64,000 bases of DNA from Flavobacteriaceae bacterium (GTDB lineage: Bacteria > Bacteroidota > Bacteroidia > Flavobacteriales > Flavobacteriaceae), in assembly GCA_022425945.1 (NCBI GenBank), contig JAKMEK010000056.1, positions 1 through 64,000 on the forward strand, given 5' to 3'. A program made the position numbers and the translations under genes. Positions 40,406 to 50,416 of the stretch are shown here, piece after piece. The notes beneath the pieces are model-generated. The model saw nothing but the letters and a program-made list of their open reading frames with translations, ran no database searches and had not been told where the DNA came from. The number at the start of each line of letters is the position of its first letter. The first letter of the stretch is position 1.

Positions 40406-42763
40406 ATGCTAAAAAGCTACCTAACTGCCTCTATAATTTTAGTTATAACAACAATAAGCGCCCAAAACAACGGAACACTAACGGGGCAAGTAATCGATAA
40501 CAAAACACTGCTACCTCTTGAGGGAACCACTGTACTTATTGAGGGTACAACCATAGGCGTAGTTACCGATGCCAAGGGTTACTTTAGCATTCAAGATGTG
40601 CCACCGCAGACCTATAGCATTACTGCTAATTTTTTAGGGTACACTGCAGAAACAAAATTTAATGTAATTGTCAAATCGGTTGGGACGGCTGATCTTTTAT
40701 TTAAACTAGAAGAGGACAATCAGGTTCTAGACGAAGTAGTTGTAGTAAAAAGCTCATTTAGAACAACAAAAGAAACACCTCTCTCAACCCAGTCACTATC
40801 AGCTGTTGAAATAGAAACGTATCCAGGCGGTAATAATGATATTGCCAAAGTGGCGCAAAGTCTTCCTGGAATCTCTCCATCAATCGGTGGATTTCGCAAC
40901 GATTTTATCATTCGCGGAGGAGCTCCTAACGAAAGTGTTTATTATTTAGACGGTATCGAAATCCCCAACATCAACCATTTTACCACACAAGGAAGTGCAG
41001 GTGGGCCTGTTGGGATGCTTAATGTAGATTTTATTCGAAATGTAACTTTATCTTCTTCTGCCTTTGGTGCAGAATACGACAACCCTCTTTCTGGGGTATT
41101 GGCCTTTGAGCAACGCGATGGTAATGCAAAAGACTTTGCTGCCAAAGTACGCGTGGGAGCTAGTGAAGCAGGAATAACAATCAACACTCCTTTATTCAAG
41201 GGCGGCAAGGAACGTTCCAATACTACCCTCATGCTCTCGGCACGAAGAAGTTACTTGCAGTTTATTTTTGAGCTTGTTGGATTGCCCATTCGACCTGATT
41301 ACTGGGATTATCAGTGGAAACTGACCCACACTTTTGACACATACAACAGCATAAGCTTTGTTGGTCTCGGATCCATCGATGATTTCTCGGTGGTAGCACC
41401 CGACGAATTCGATGCGGAACAACAAGCCACCATTGAACAAGTACCCATTATTCAACAAAGAACCACCACACTTGGCCTTTCTTGGATACGAAAATTCAAA
41501 AATGGCAACGGACGAATGCGCACAAGCCTTAGCACCAATCGATTGCAAAACCTGTTTAGTCGCTTTGCCAACAATGAGAATAAGAGTGGATTACTCTTTG
41601 AAAATGATGCTGTCGAACAAGAAACTAAATTACGATCGCAAATCACTCAATTTGCTGGAGATTGGAAATTTAGTTATGGTTTTAACCTACAATTATCGAA
41701 CTACTCCAACGCTACACTATCACTCTTGGAGAACTTCAATTATGCTACATCCATCAATTTCACAAAATATGGATTTTTCGGAAAGGCAAGTCGATCATAC
41801 TTAAACGAACGCCTGTCCCTTTCTTTAGGGCTTCGGTTAGACGCAGACACGTTCACTACAGGGTCGAGCTTAATCGATAATTTATCGCCGAGAATTGCAG
41901 CAAGTTATCGACTAACCGAGGATGAACGGTGGAAGGTAAATGCTTCGTTAGGCCGCTATTTTAAAATGCCAACCTACACCATGCTTGGATTCCAAGATAT
42001 AGCAGGGAACTTCATTAACCAAAATAATCGCTACACACAAAGTGATCACTATGTTGCTGGTATTGAGTACAATTGGTCCCCTACATCACGTATTACTATA
42101 GAAGGATTCCTAAAAGATTATAGTCAATATCCCGTTTCAGTTCTAGACCAAGTTTCCTTGGCCAATAAAGGAGGTGGATTTGAAGTGCTTGGGAATGAAC
42201 CAATTGTTGATTCAGGAGAAGGGCAAAGCTATGGAATGGAAGTTCTGTTTCAACAAAAACTAACCAAGAACTTCTATGGTGTTCTTGCTTACACTTATTT
42301 TTTCAGTGAATTTAGTCAGGCAAATGGCCCTTTGCTGCCTACGGTTTGGGACAGTAGAAATCTACTTTCTTTTACTGGAGGATATAAATTAAAACGCAAT
42401 TGGGAGATTTCAATGCGCTATCGCTATGCAGGAAAAACACCCTATGTCCCAACAAATGTTGCTGCTAGCTTGGCAGCCTATCCCAGAATTGTGTTGGACT
42501 ACAATCGATTGGGAGATGTAAGTCTGGAGGCTTTCACCCAAGGGGACATTCGAATTGACAAAAAGTGGAATTTTAAGCGTTTATCCTTCAATTTCTACTT
42601 AGAAATTCAAAACTTCTTGGCTCAAGCCGTTCCTCGTCCTCAAGAATATGGCTTAGCGCGTACCGAAGATGGCATGGAAGTTCAGCCGAGGGAGTTGATT
42701 GTAATTGATACAGACAGGACACAAACACCTCTACCATCATTTGGTTTTGTATTTGATTTTTAG
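40406..42763 (+). CDS. TonB-dependent receptor with N-terminal carboxypeptidase-like regulatory domain
   Basis: Signal peptide; 'GTLTGQVIDNKTLLPLEGTTVLIEGTTIGVVTDAKGYFSI', plug 'IAKVAQSLPGISPSIGGFRNDFIIRGGAPNESVYYLDGIEIP', beta-barrel. Confidence 0.93.
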   Translation: MLKSYLTASIILVITTISAQNNGTLTGQVIDNKTLLPLEGTTVLIEGTTIGVVTDAKGYFSIQDVPPQTYSITANFLGYTAETKFNVIVKSVGTADLLFKLEEDNQVLDEVVVVKSSFRTTKETPLSTQSLSAVEIETYPGGNNDIAKVAQSLPGISPSIGGFRNDFIIRGGAPNESVYYLDGIEIPNINHFTTQGSAGGPVGMLNVDFIRNVTLSSSAFGAEYDNPLSGVLAFEQRDGNAKDFAAKVRVGASEAGITINTPLFKGGKERSNTTLMLSARRSYLQFIFELVGLPIRPDYWDYQWKLTHTFDTYNSISFVGLGSIDDFSVVAPDEFDAEQQATIEQVPIIQQRTTTLGLSWIRKFKNGNGRMRTSLSTNRLQNLFSRFANNENKSGLLFENDAVEQETKLRSQITQFAGDWKFSYGFNLQLSNYSNATLSLLENFNYATSINFTKYGFFGKASRSYLNERLSLSLGLRLDADTFTTGSSLIDNLSPRIAASYRLTEDERWKVNASLGRYFKMPTYTMLGFQDIAGNFINQNNRYTQSDHYVAGIEYNWSPTSRITIEGFLKDYSQYPVSVLDQVSLANKGGGFEVLGNEPIVDSGEGQSYGMEVLFQQKLTKNFYGVLAYTYFFSEFSQANGPLLPTVWDSRNLLSFTGGYKLKRNWEISMRYRYAGKTPYVPTNVAASLAAYPRIVLDYNRLGDVSLEAFTQGDIRIDKKWNFKRLSFNFYLEIQNFLAQAVPRPQEYGLARTEDGMEVQPRELIVIDTDRTQTPLPSFGFVFDF

Positions 42764-43479
42764 GGCTTCGACAAATAAAATGCTTTAACCAATTCTTGAT
42801 GCGCAGGTGTACGATTGTTTCGACTGATTTCTAGACAGAGTTCGTCTTCTATAGGCACTTGCTGCTCACGAGAAAAAGAAAGTAATATTCGTTTGAAAGA
42901 TGAGGTCTCATTTCCTTTTACTTTGGTTGAATGCTGCAAAAACAGTCGATTTTTTTCTGCTTCAATCAGCACATCTTTAAGCGCGATTAATGGAACAATT
43001 AGCGAACAGCTGCCTTTTTCTGTTAAGAGGGTGTCAATTGACTCAAACAATACTGAAAAAGGGAGAGAAGCATTGTTACGTGCCTTATCTCTAGCAGTGT
43101 CATTTATTGGGTAACTACCTTGGTAAAAGGGCGGATTGCAAACAATATGATCATAGCTTTTTCTTGAACTGAAAGCGAAATCTTGGATTAATCCATGAAA
43201 GACGGTTAATCGATTGGACCAAGGGCTATTGCTGAAATTGAACTTTGCTTCTGAGGCTGCAGCATCATTAACCTCTACAGCATCAACTTTTGCCTTGGAA
43301 AATCGTTGAGCCAACATCAAGGCAATTAGGCCTGTGCCTGTACCAATGTCCAAAAAAGCGGTATCATTTACCAAAGGTTCTGCCCATGCTCCTAGCAAAA
43401 CTCCGTCTGTTCCAATTTTCATAGCACTGTCTTTTTGACGAATGGAAAATTGTTGAAAATGGAAAAAAGAGGAATTCAT
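42760..43479 (-). CDS. tRNA1(Val) (adenine(37)-N6)-methyltransferase (TrmN6/YfiC family)
   Basis: 'AMKIGTDGVLLGAW', SAM motif 'FLDIGTGTGLIALMLAQ', 'IVCNPPFY'. Confidence 0.88.
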   Translation of the reverse strand: MNSSFFHFQQFSIRQKDSAMKIGTDGVLLGAWAEPLVNDTAFLDIGTGTGLIALMLAQRFSKAKVDAVEVNDAAASEAKFNFSNSPWSNRLTVFHGLIQDFAFSSRKSYDHIVCNPPFYQGSYPINDTARDKARNNASLPFSVLFESIDTLLTEKGSCSLIVPLIALKDVLIEAEKNRLFLQHSTKVKGNETSSFKRILLSFSREQQVPIEDELCLEISRNNRTPAHQELVKAFYLSKP

Positions 43480-44000
43480 TATCGATATAAATCCAAGTAA
43501 TCTTCCGGTAGTTTTACCGTAATGTGCTGCTTTTCTCGGTCTACGCGAACCAAAAAGTCGTCGTGTATTGGAATGAGCACATCGAAATCGCCTTTTACCT
43601 CAAACAATGCTTGGGCAGTTTGGTCAATCACACCTTTGATTGTTCCAATACTAGGCTTAGCTTCTTCCCCTATCGAAAATCCGATTATCTCGTGATAATA
43701 AAATTTGTTGCCTTCCAATTTTGGAAGTAACGCAAGTGGGAGATACAAGTCTTTTTTTATGAGTCGATCGGCTTCAGCTTCAGAATCGACATCTTCAAGT
43801 TTGAGACGAAGTAATTTTGATTTTTGAAGTAAGGCGTTTTCAATAAAAAAAGGAACCAACCTTTGTTTGTCTTCTACAAAGATTGATTCCAATGTTATAA
43901 AGTCTTCAGGAGAATCGGTATCTAGCTTAGCTAAAAGCTCTCCTTTAAAACTGAATTTCGAGACGAATGTTCCAAGATAGAAGCAGTCCTCTCTTTTCAT
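43479..44000 (-). CDS. rimM: Ribosome maturation factor RimM
   Basis: N-terminal '[27 protein letters not shown]', PRC-barrel '[11 protein letters not shown]...[18 protein letters not shown]'; next to rpsP. Confidence 0.93.
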   Translation of the reverse strand: MKREDCFYLGTFVSKFSFKGELLAKLDTDSPEDFITLESIFVEDKQRLVPFFIENALLQKSKLLRLKLEDVDSEAEADRLIKKDLYLPLALLPKLEGNKFYYHEIIGFSIGEEAKPSIGTIKGVIDQTAQALFEVKGDFDVLIPIHDDFLVRVDREKQHITVKLPEDYLDLYR

Positions 44001-44006
44001 CTAAAT

Positions 44007-44627
44007 TTATTCAGCAGCAGGTTGGTCTTCTTCAGCAGCAGCCTCATTAGCAGCAGGAGCTTCAGTTGCCTCTTCAGCAGGAGCCTCTTCCGTCGCAGCA
44101 GCTTCTTCAGCAGCAGCTTCGGCCTGAGCAGCAGCTTCGGCCTGAGCAGCAGCCTCTGCGGCAGCAGCTTCATCTTCTATCGCTTTCGCATCAGCAATAC
44201 GCTTTTCGTTCACTGCTTTTTCAGCATCTAAGGCACTCTTACGAGCAGCAGCTTCAGTCTTAGAAAGACCATCAACTTTCGCTTGAATTTCACTTTCTTT
44301 ATTTTCTAACCATGCTTCGAATTTCGCATCTGCTTCTTCTTGAGTGTGTGCACCTTTTCGTACTCCACCATTCAAGTGATGCATCAACAATGCTCCTCTG
44401 TAAGACAATAATGTTCTAGCAGTATCCGTTGGTTGAGCACCATTTTCTAACCATTTCACAGCAGTTTCAACATTGATGTCAACCGTAGCTGGGTTAGTGT
44501 TCGGATTGTAGGTACCAATTTTCTCTAGGTAACGTCCATCACGTTTTGCACGTGCATCGGCAGCAACTACCCAATAAAATGGTTTTCCTTTTTTTCCGTG
44601 TCTTTGTAATCTAATTTTTACTGGCAT
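44007..44627 (-). CDS. rpsP: 30S ribosomal protein S16 with long Ala/Glu-rich C-terminal extension
   Basis: 'MPVKIRLQRHGKKGKPFYWVVAADARAKRDGRYLEKIGTYNPNT'; about 120-aa low-complexity tail. Confidence 0.97.
   Translation of the reverse strand: MPVKIRLQRHGKKGKPFYWVVAADARAKRDGRYLEKIGTYNPNTNPATVDINVETAVKWLENGAQPTDTARTLLSYRGALLMHHLNGGVRKGAHTQEEADAKFEAWLENKESEIQAKVDGLSKTEAAARKSALDAEKAVNEKRIADAKAIEDEAAAAEAAAQAEAAAQAEAAAEEAAATEEAPAEEATEAPAANEAAAEEDQPAAE
44109..44153. repeat. Tandem 18-bp repeat (AGCAGCAGCTTCGGCCTG x2 plus a partial copy) in the rpsP tail
   Basis: Exact copies at 44109-44126 and 44127-44144, partial from 44145. Confidence 0.85.
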
Positions 44628-44641
44628 ATCATATTAATTTT

Positions 44642-44661
44642 GAGCGTGCCCGACGCTCGGG
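44642..44661 (-). promoter_or_regulatory. rpsP 5' leader with two mutually exclusive hairpins
   Basis: GAGCGT-GCCCG-ACGCTC (44642-44658) and CCCGA-CGC-TCGGG (44649-44661) share bases. Confidence 0.5.
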
Positions 44662-44676
44662 TTATTAATTAAGCCG

Positions 44677-44684
44677 CAAATGTA
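44677..44684 (-). promoter_or_regulatory. Candidate -7 box TACATTTG for rpsP-rimM-trmN6
   Basis: Plus-strand CAAATGTA; TAnnTTTG match upstream of the leader. Confidence 0.5.
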
Positions 44685-44780
44685 CTATTTTATTTCGTAA
44701 GAAACTCCCATATTTTCTAGAGATCCATCAATTTAAAGAAATCTCCTCTAGCACAGGTTTGTAGAACCATTTTAAAACCT

Positions 44781-44788
44781 TATTTTTG
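44781..44788 (+). promoter_or_regulatory. Candidate promoter TTG-N19-TATTTTTG for tig
   Basis: TTG 44759-44761, 19-nt spacer, TATTTTTG 44781-44788. Confidence 0.6.
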
Positions 44789-44814
44789 CGCCCTAATTTA
44801 TTGAGAAAAAATTC

Positions 44815-46146
44815 ATGCAAATTACTAGAACAGACGTCGATGCATTAAATGCAAAAGTTGCAATTTCAATCGAACAAGTTGATTTTACTGAAAAAGTAGA
44901 TACCATCTTAAAGGATTACAAAAAAAACGCCAACATACCTGGCTTTAGAAAAGGACATGTCCCTATGGGAATGATCAAGAAACAGTATGAAACTGCTGTT
45001 ACCGCAGAAGAGGTCAACAAACTATTGCAAGAAAGCCTCAATAATTATATTCAGGAAGAAAAACTCGAATTACTCGGTAACCCTTTACCAGTAATGCAAG
45101 ATGAAATTGACTGGAAAGCCAATGAACTTTCATTTGAATTTGAATTAGGTTTTGCCCCTAGTTTTGAGGTTGAAATCAAAGCAAAGAAAGCCATCACTCA
45201 ATTTCAAATTGAAGCGGATAAAAAAATGATTGATGAGCAACTTACCTACATGCAAAAGCAATACGGGAAGTTAGAGGCTCAACCTACCATCGAAAAAGGC
45301 TTTGAACTTACGTTGCATGTCACCAACGAAGAAGCTGCCATTGACACTACTCCTACCATTGAATTCGACCAATTCAAAGGAAAGAAAAATACAGATGCTT
45401 TAAAAGGAGCTCAGTTGAATGAAGCGATCACATTCAAAACCAAAGGACTCTTCACAGAAGATCACATTACTGCACGTGCACTTGGCGTAACTGCTGATGC
45501 CTTAGCTGACATTCCTGCAGAAGTTACCATCACAGTAACAGAAGCAAACAAGCGTATTTTAGCTGAATTGGATCAAGAATTGTTTGACAAACTCTATGAG
45601 CCTGGAACAGTTAAAAGCGTTACTGACTTAAAAAACAAAATCAAAGAAGGTATCGAAAAGCAATTCGTTCAACAAACCGATCAAAAGTTACTCAATGATG
45701 TAACAGAAGGTTTAATCGAGGCTACGAAGTTTGATTTACCCAAAGAATTTTTAATTCGTTGGTTACAAAATAGCGGCGAACAACCTCTAACGGAAGAAGA
45801 AGCTATTGAAGAATATGACAAATCTGAAAAAGGCATTCGTTATCAATTAATCGAAGGAAACCTAATCAAGAATCATGATTTACAGGTGAAATTTGATGAA
45901 TTACAGCGTTTTGCCAAAGAAATGATCAAGCAACAAATGGCGCAGTATGGTCAGCTAAGTCCAGAAGACAAAGAATTGGATGATATTGCAGCACGTATTT
46001 TTAGCAATCAAGAAGAAACCAAACGTTTATCTGATCAATTGATGAGTCAAAAATTATTGGACTTCTACAAAGAAAACGCCAACCTTAAACTAAAGAAAGT
46101 AAACTATGAAGCCTTTGTAAAAGAGGCCTATGGTTCAGCACAATAA
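44815..46146 (+). CDS. tig: Trigger factor
   Basis: N-terminal ribosome-binding signature 'NIPGFRKGHVPMGMIKKQY'; upstream of clpP-clpX. Confidence 0.95.
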   Translation: MQITRTDVDALNAKVAISIEQVDFTEKVDTILKDYKKNANIPGFRKGHVPMGMIKKQYETAVTAEEVNKLLQESLNNYIQEEKLELLGNPLPVMQDEIDWKANELSFEFELGFAPSFEVEIKAKKAITQFQIEADKKMIDEQLTYMQKQYGKLEAQPTIEKGFELTLHVTNEEAAIDTTPTIEFDQFKGKKNTDALKGAQLNEAITFKTKGLFTEDHITARALGVTADALADIPAEVTITVTEANKRILAELDQELFDKLYEPGTVKSVTDLKNKIKEGIEKQFVQQTDQKLLNDVTEGLIEATKFDLPKEFLIRWLQNSGEQPLTEEEAIEEYDKSEKGIRYQLIEGNLIKNHDLQVKFDELQRFAKEMIKQQMAQYGQLSPEDKELDDIAARIFSNQEETKRLSDQLMSQKLLDFYKENANLKLKKVNYEAFVKEAYGSAQ

Positions 46147-46182
46147 TTTTGTGTACATTTAGTTTAAATTAAAAAAGTTGAA

Positions 46183-46839
46183 ATGAATTACGGGAAAGAG
46201 TTTAAAAAATACGCAACCAAGCACCACGGCGTTAGCGCCATGTACTACGACAAGATCACCAGTAGCATGACCCCCTACATTATTGAGGAACGTCAAATGA
46301 ATGTTGCACAAATGGATGTTTTTTCCCGTCTAATGATGGATCGCGTCATGTTTTTGGGTACAGGAATTGATGACCAAGTAGCCAACATCATTCAAGCACA
46401 ACTCTTATTTTTACAGTCTGTTGATGCAAAAAGAGACATTCAGATGTACATCAATTCCCCTGGTGGAAGTGTGTATGCTGGTCTTGGAATCTACGACACC
46501 ATGCAATACATCACTCCTGATGTGGCAACAATCTGTACCGGTATGGCGGCCTCAATGGGAGCTGTTTTATTGTGTGCAGGTCAAGAAGGGAAACGCACAG
46601 CGCTTCCCCACTCTCGAGTAATGATTCATCAACCTCTGGGAGGAGCCCAAGGACAAGCGTCAGACATTGAAATTACTGCACGTGAAATCATTAAACTCAA
46701 AGACGAGTTGTACCAAATCATTTCAAAACACTCAGGGCAAAGCATGGAGAAAATCACCATGAACAGTGACCGAGATTATTGGATGAAAGCAGAAGAGGCC
46801 AAAGCCTATGGAATGGTCGATGAAGTATTGACAAAATAA
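46183..46839 (+). CDS. clpP: ATP-dependent Clp protease proteolytic subunit
   Basis: 'IQMYINSPGGSVYAGLGIYDTMQ', 'GMAASMGAVLLCAGQEGKR', 'RVMIHQPLGGAQGQASDI'. Confidence 0.98.
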   Translation: MNYGKEFKKYATKHHGVSAMYYDKITSSMTPYIIEERQMNVAQMDVFSRLMMDRVMFLGTGIDDQVANIIQAQLLFLQSVDAKRDIQMYINSPGGSVYAGLGIYDTMQYITPDVATICTGMAASMGAVLLCAGQEGKRTALPHSRVMIHQPLGGAQGQASDIEITAREIIKLKDELYQIISKHSGQSMEKITMNSDRDYWMKAEEAKAYGMVDEVLTK

Positions 46840-46851
46840 TCCCCTAACACC

Positions 46852-48078
46852 ATGAGCGAAGAAGAATTAAGCTGTTCCTTTTGTGGTCGAGCGAAACCAC
46901 AAACCGATTTGTTGATCGCCGGACTAGATGCCCACATCTGTGATCGGTGCATTGCTCAAGCACATGGAATTGTCGAAGAGGAGGGGTCTGAAACAGCTGC
47001 TGATACAGCTAGTTTTGAATTAAAACCACCCAAGCAGATCAAGGCTTTTTTAGACCAATTTGTCATTGGCCAAACCGATGCAAAAAAAGTGTTGTCTGTT
47101 GCAGTTTACAATCACTACAAGCGTATTTTAAATCCTCAAGTTGACGAGGAAATTGAAATTCAAAAAAGTAATATTTTGTTGGTTGGGCAAACGGGAACTG
47201 GAAAAACCCTATTGGCGCAAACCATTGCCAAAATGCTACAACTTCCACTTGCCATTGTAGACGCTACCATTTTAACTGAAGCGGGTTATGTAGGTGAAGA
47301 TGTTGAAAGTATTTTAACACGTCTACTCCAAGCAGCCGACTATGATGTTGAGAATGCTCAGAAAGGAATTGTTTTTATTGATGAAATCGATAAAATTGCG
47401 CGTAAAAGCGACAATCCATCCATCACCCGAGATGTTTCTGGAGAGGGGGTACAACAAGCTTTATTAAAACTATTGGAAGGTACCACTGTAAATGTTCCCC
47501 CAAAAGGCGGACGCAAACATCCTGATCAAAAATTCATTGAAGTGGATACTTCTAATATTCTTTTTATTGCAGGCGGCGCTTTTGATGGAATTGAACGTGA
47601 AATCAACAAACGACTAAATCTACAATCGATTGGCTACAAAATGGCCAACACATCTGAAGAAGTTGACAAAGACAATCTACTACAATACATCAACCCGAAA
47701 GACGTCAAATCATTCGGATTAATTCCTGAAATCATTGGTCGCTTACCGGTGCTTACCTATATGCACCCCCTTGACAGAGAAACTTTGCGATCCATCCTAA
47801 CCGAACCTAAGAATGCTCTAACAAAACAATACGTCAAGTTGTTTGAATTGGATGGCATTACGCTAGAATTCACGAGTGGAGCATTAGACTTTATCGTTGA
47901 AAAAGCTTTGGAATACAACCTGGGTGCACGCGGATTACGCTCACTCTGCGAAGCCATTCTTAATGAGGCCATGTATGACATGCCCGGCGGAGAAGAAACT
48001 GCGTTAAAGGTAACGAAAGCCTATGCTGAAACGCAGCTAAAAAAAGCAAACACCTCCAAGCTCAAAGCGGTTTCTTAG
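46852..48078 (+). CDS. clpX: ATP-dependent Clp protease ATP-binding subunit ClpX
   Basis: Zn finger 'CSFCGRA...CDRCIAQ', Walker A '[16 protein letters not shown]', Walker B '[11 protein letters not shown]', '[15 protein letters not shown]'. Confidence 0.98.
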   Translation: MSEEELSCSFCGRAKPQTDLLIAGLDAHICDRCIAQAHGIVEEEGSETAADTASFELKPPKQIKAFLDQFVIGQTDAKKVLSVAVYNHYKRILNPQVDEEIEIQKSNILLVGQTGTGKTLLAQTIAKMLQLPLAIVDATILTEAGYVGEDVESILTRLLQAADYDVENAQKGIVFIDEIDKIARKSDNPSITRDVSGEGVQQALLKLLEGTTVNVPPKGGRKHPDQKFIEVDTSNILFIAGGAFDGIEREINKRLNLQSIGYKMANTSEEVDKDNLLQYINPKDVKSFGLIPEIIGRLPVLTYMHPLDRETLRSILTEPKNALTKQYVKLFELDGITLEFTSGALDFIVEKALEYNLGARGLRSLCEAILNEAMYDMPGGEETALKVTKAYAETQLKKANTSKLKAVS

Positions 48079-49580
48079 GCGTTCATTTCGAGTAATTTTT
48101 CAAGAAAATCACGTTCATTGGATAAACGTGGAACCTTGTGTTGTCCACCTAGCTTGTTTTTTGTTTCTAACCATTCGTAAAAGAGTCCTTTTCTGGCGAT
48201 GTTCACTACTGGAGAAAGCATGGTCAAGTCTTTGTACCTCTTGGCTTCATAATCCGAATTTAGCTGGCGAAGTTCATCATCTAAAATAGAGGTGAATTGC
48301 TGTATGTTTGCCGGTGGCTGATTAAATTCAATCATCCACTCATGACTCCCCTTAGTTCCATCTCTCATAAAAATGGGTGCTGCAGTATAGTCAACCACTT
48401 CAACACCACATTGATTTGCCGTATTTTCAATCGCCCTATCTGCATTGTCTACCATCAATTCTTCCCCAAAAGCATTGATGTAATGCTTGGTTCTTCCTGT
48501 AATTTGAATGCGGTAGGGAGACAAAGAAGTAAAGTGAATTACATCGCCAATTTTATACCGCCACAATCCGGCATTTGTGGTAATGACAAGGGCATACTGA
48601 GTCCCCAACTGCACCTGATCTAAAGGAATGATTGCTTCATCACTTGCGCCAAGAGGGATGAATTCATAGAAAATACCATAATCCAACATAAGTAATAATT
48701 CGTCAGAATCATTCAGATCTTGAATTGCAAAAAAGCCCTCTGAAGCATTATATATTTCGTAAAACTTTAGCTTATGACCTCTAAAAAGTGCTTCGTACTG
48801 GTTACGGTAAGGTCGAAAACTTACTCCACCATGAAAATACACTTCAAGCTTTGGCCATATTTCATTTAAGGTTTTGTCTGGAGATTCCTCCATTATCCTA
48901 TGTAAGAGAATTAGAATCCATGAGGGCACTCCAACCAAACTTGTTACATTTTCCTTTGAACACTCTTTGACCATTGCTTCCAACTTCGCCTCCCATTCGG
49001 CCATGAGAGAAACTTTTAGACTCGGCGTAGTGTTAATCTCTGCCCACAAAGGCAAATTTTCGGTCATAATGGCCGATAAGTCTCCAAATGAGCTATGCTC
49101 GTTATGGTACCGTTCATGACTTCCAGCCATTCGCAGTCCTTTCCCTGTAAACAGCTGCGCATTTGGGTTATTGTTGATGTATAGCGACAGCATATCTTTC
49201 CCCCCTTTGTAATGACAATCTTCTAATGATTGAAGGCTCATGGGAATAAACTTACTTTTGGCATTGGTGGTTCCACTCGATTTGGCGTACCATTTAATTG
49301 GGGTTGGCCAAAATAAGTTCTGTACACCATTTCTACTTGCATCAATATCTGCAGCAATGTCCTCATAACTGACAATGGGAACACGTTCAGCAAAGCTTTC
49401 ATAGCGATGAATTGAACTGAAATCATGGGCTAAACCAACCTTGGTTTTCTTCGCAAAGCCCAATAAATCTTGTAGGACTTCTTGCTGGACTTCATTGGAG
49501 TAGGTTAGAAATAAGTCGATTTGATGAATACGCTTTTTTAAAAACCAAGAAGCTATGGAATTGAATAAGGGGAAAGGCAT
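48075..49580 (-). CDS. GH3 family protein (acyl-adenylating/conjugating superfamily)
   Basis: '[18 protein letters not shown]', '[13 protein letters not shown]', '[14 protein letters not shown]', '[23 protein letters not shown]'. Confidence 0.88.
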   Translation of the reverse strand: MPFPLFNSIASWFLKKRIHQIDLFLTYSNEVQQEVLQDLLGFAKKTKVGLAHDFSSIHRYESFAERVPIVSYEDIAADIDASRNGVQNLFWPTPIKWYAKSSGTTNAKSKFIPMSLQSLEDCHYKGGKDMLSLYINNNPNAQLFTGKGLRMAGSHERYHNEHSSFGDLSAIMTENLPLWAEINTTPSLKVSLMAEWEAKLEAMVKECSKENVTSLVGVPSWILILLHRIMEESPDKTLNEIWPKLEVYFHGGVSFRPYRNQYEALFRGHKLKFYEIYNASEGFFAIQDLNDSDELLLMLDYGIFYEFIPLGASDEAIIPLDQVQLGTQYALVITTNAGLWRYKIGDVIHFTSLSPYRIQITGRTKHYINAFGEELMVDNADRAIENTANQCGVEVVDYTAAPIFMRDGTKGSHEWMIEFNQPPANIQQFTSILDDELRQLNSDYEAKRYKDLTMLSPVVNIARKGLFYEWLETKNKLGGQHKVPRLSNERDFLEKLLEMNA

Positions 49581-49621
49581 AGAATATATATCTTTAGCAT
49601 AAATTTAAACCTTTCCTTGAT

Positions 49622-50416
49622 ATGTTTACTGGAGTTCTTCAAAAAATGCAAACCGAAATCAATCAACAGGTCAATTATTACTTGAATCTTTCGGGCCAGT
49701 TTCTACACATGAATCAGTGCATAAATAAATCTATATCACTCAGTCATCAAGGATATGAATGCTTAAACTGTAAAAAAACTGAGGTTACTTTCAGACAAGG
49801 ATTTTGCAAGAAGTGCTTTTTTGAGAGCCCACAAGCAGGCGATTGGATCATGCGACCAGAACTAAGCAAAGCACACTTGGACATAGAAGACAGGGATTTG
49901 GCCTATGAAAAGAAAGTACAACTACAGCCACACATTGTTTATTTAGCTTTATCCAGTCACATTAAAGTTGGCATCACACGTAAGTCTCAGGTACCCACCC
50001 GATGGATTGACCAAGGGGCTAATCAAGCATTGGCCTTATTAGAAGTACCCAACCGTTACCTCTCTGGCGTGGGTGAGGTTGCTTTAAAGGAACATTTTTC
50101 GGATAAAACCAACTGGCGAAAAATGCTCCAATTGCAGGCAACTCCGGCAATCGACTGGGAGGAAGAGCGGAACAAAGCCATTGATGCTTTACCCAAAGAG
50201 TTAAAACCGTATATCATTCAAAATGAAGGTGTGTTAACACTTCCTTTTCCCGTAGAGCGCTATCCTGAAAAAGTAAAGAGTTTAAATCTTGTTAAGGCCG
50301 AAAGTTATACGGGAGTTTTAAAAGGGATTAAAGGGCAGTACCTCATCTTTGAAGACGATACTGTATTCAATGTACGTTCAAATGAAGGATTAGTTGTCAG
50401 TATCGACACCCAGTAA
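49622..50416 (+). CDS. DUF2797 family protein with zinc-ribbon-like cysteines
   Basis: 'YECLNCKKTEVTFRQGFCKKCF', 'HIVYLALSSHIKVGITRKSQVPTRWIDQGANQALAL'. Confidence 0.75.
   Translation: MFTGVLQKMQTEINQQVNYYLNLSGQFLHMNQCINKSISLSHQGYECLNCKKTEVTFRQGFCKKCFFESPQAGDWIMRPELSKAHLDIEDRDLAYEKKVQLQPHIVYLALSSHIKVGITRKSQVPTRWIDQGANQALALLEVPNRYLSGVGEVALKEHFSDKTNWRKMLQLQATPAIDWEEERNKAIDALPKELKPYIIQNEGVLTLPFPVERYPEKVKSLNLVKAESYTGVLKGIKGQYLIFEDDTVFNVRSNEGLVVSIDTQ

Noticed and set aside
41412-41804. 130-aa plus-strand ORF
   Set aside because: Out-of-frame ORF inside the TonB-dependent receptor gene.
44109-44153. CRISPR-like short tandem repeats
   Set aside because: In-frame coding repeats without unique spacers, inside rpsP.
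48075-49580. Plant-like auxin conjugation from the GH3 protein
   Set aside because: GH3-family proteins are common in Bacteroidetes; nothing nearby supports auxin metabolism.
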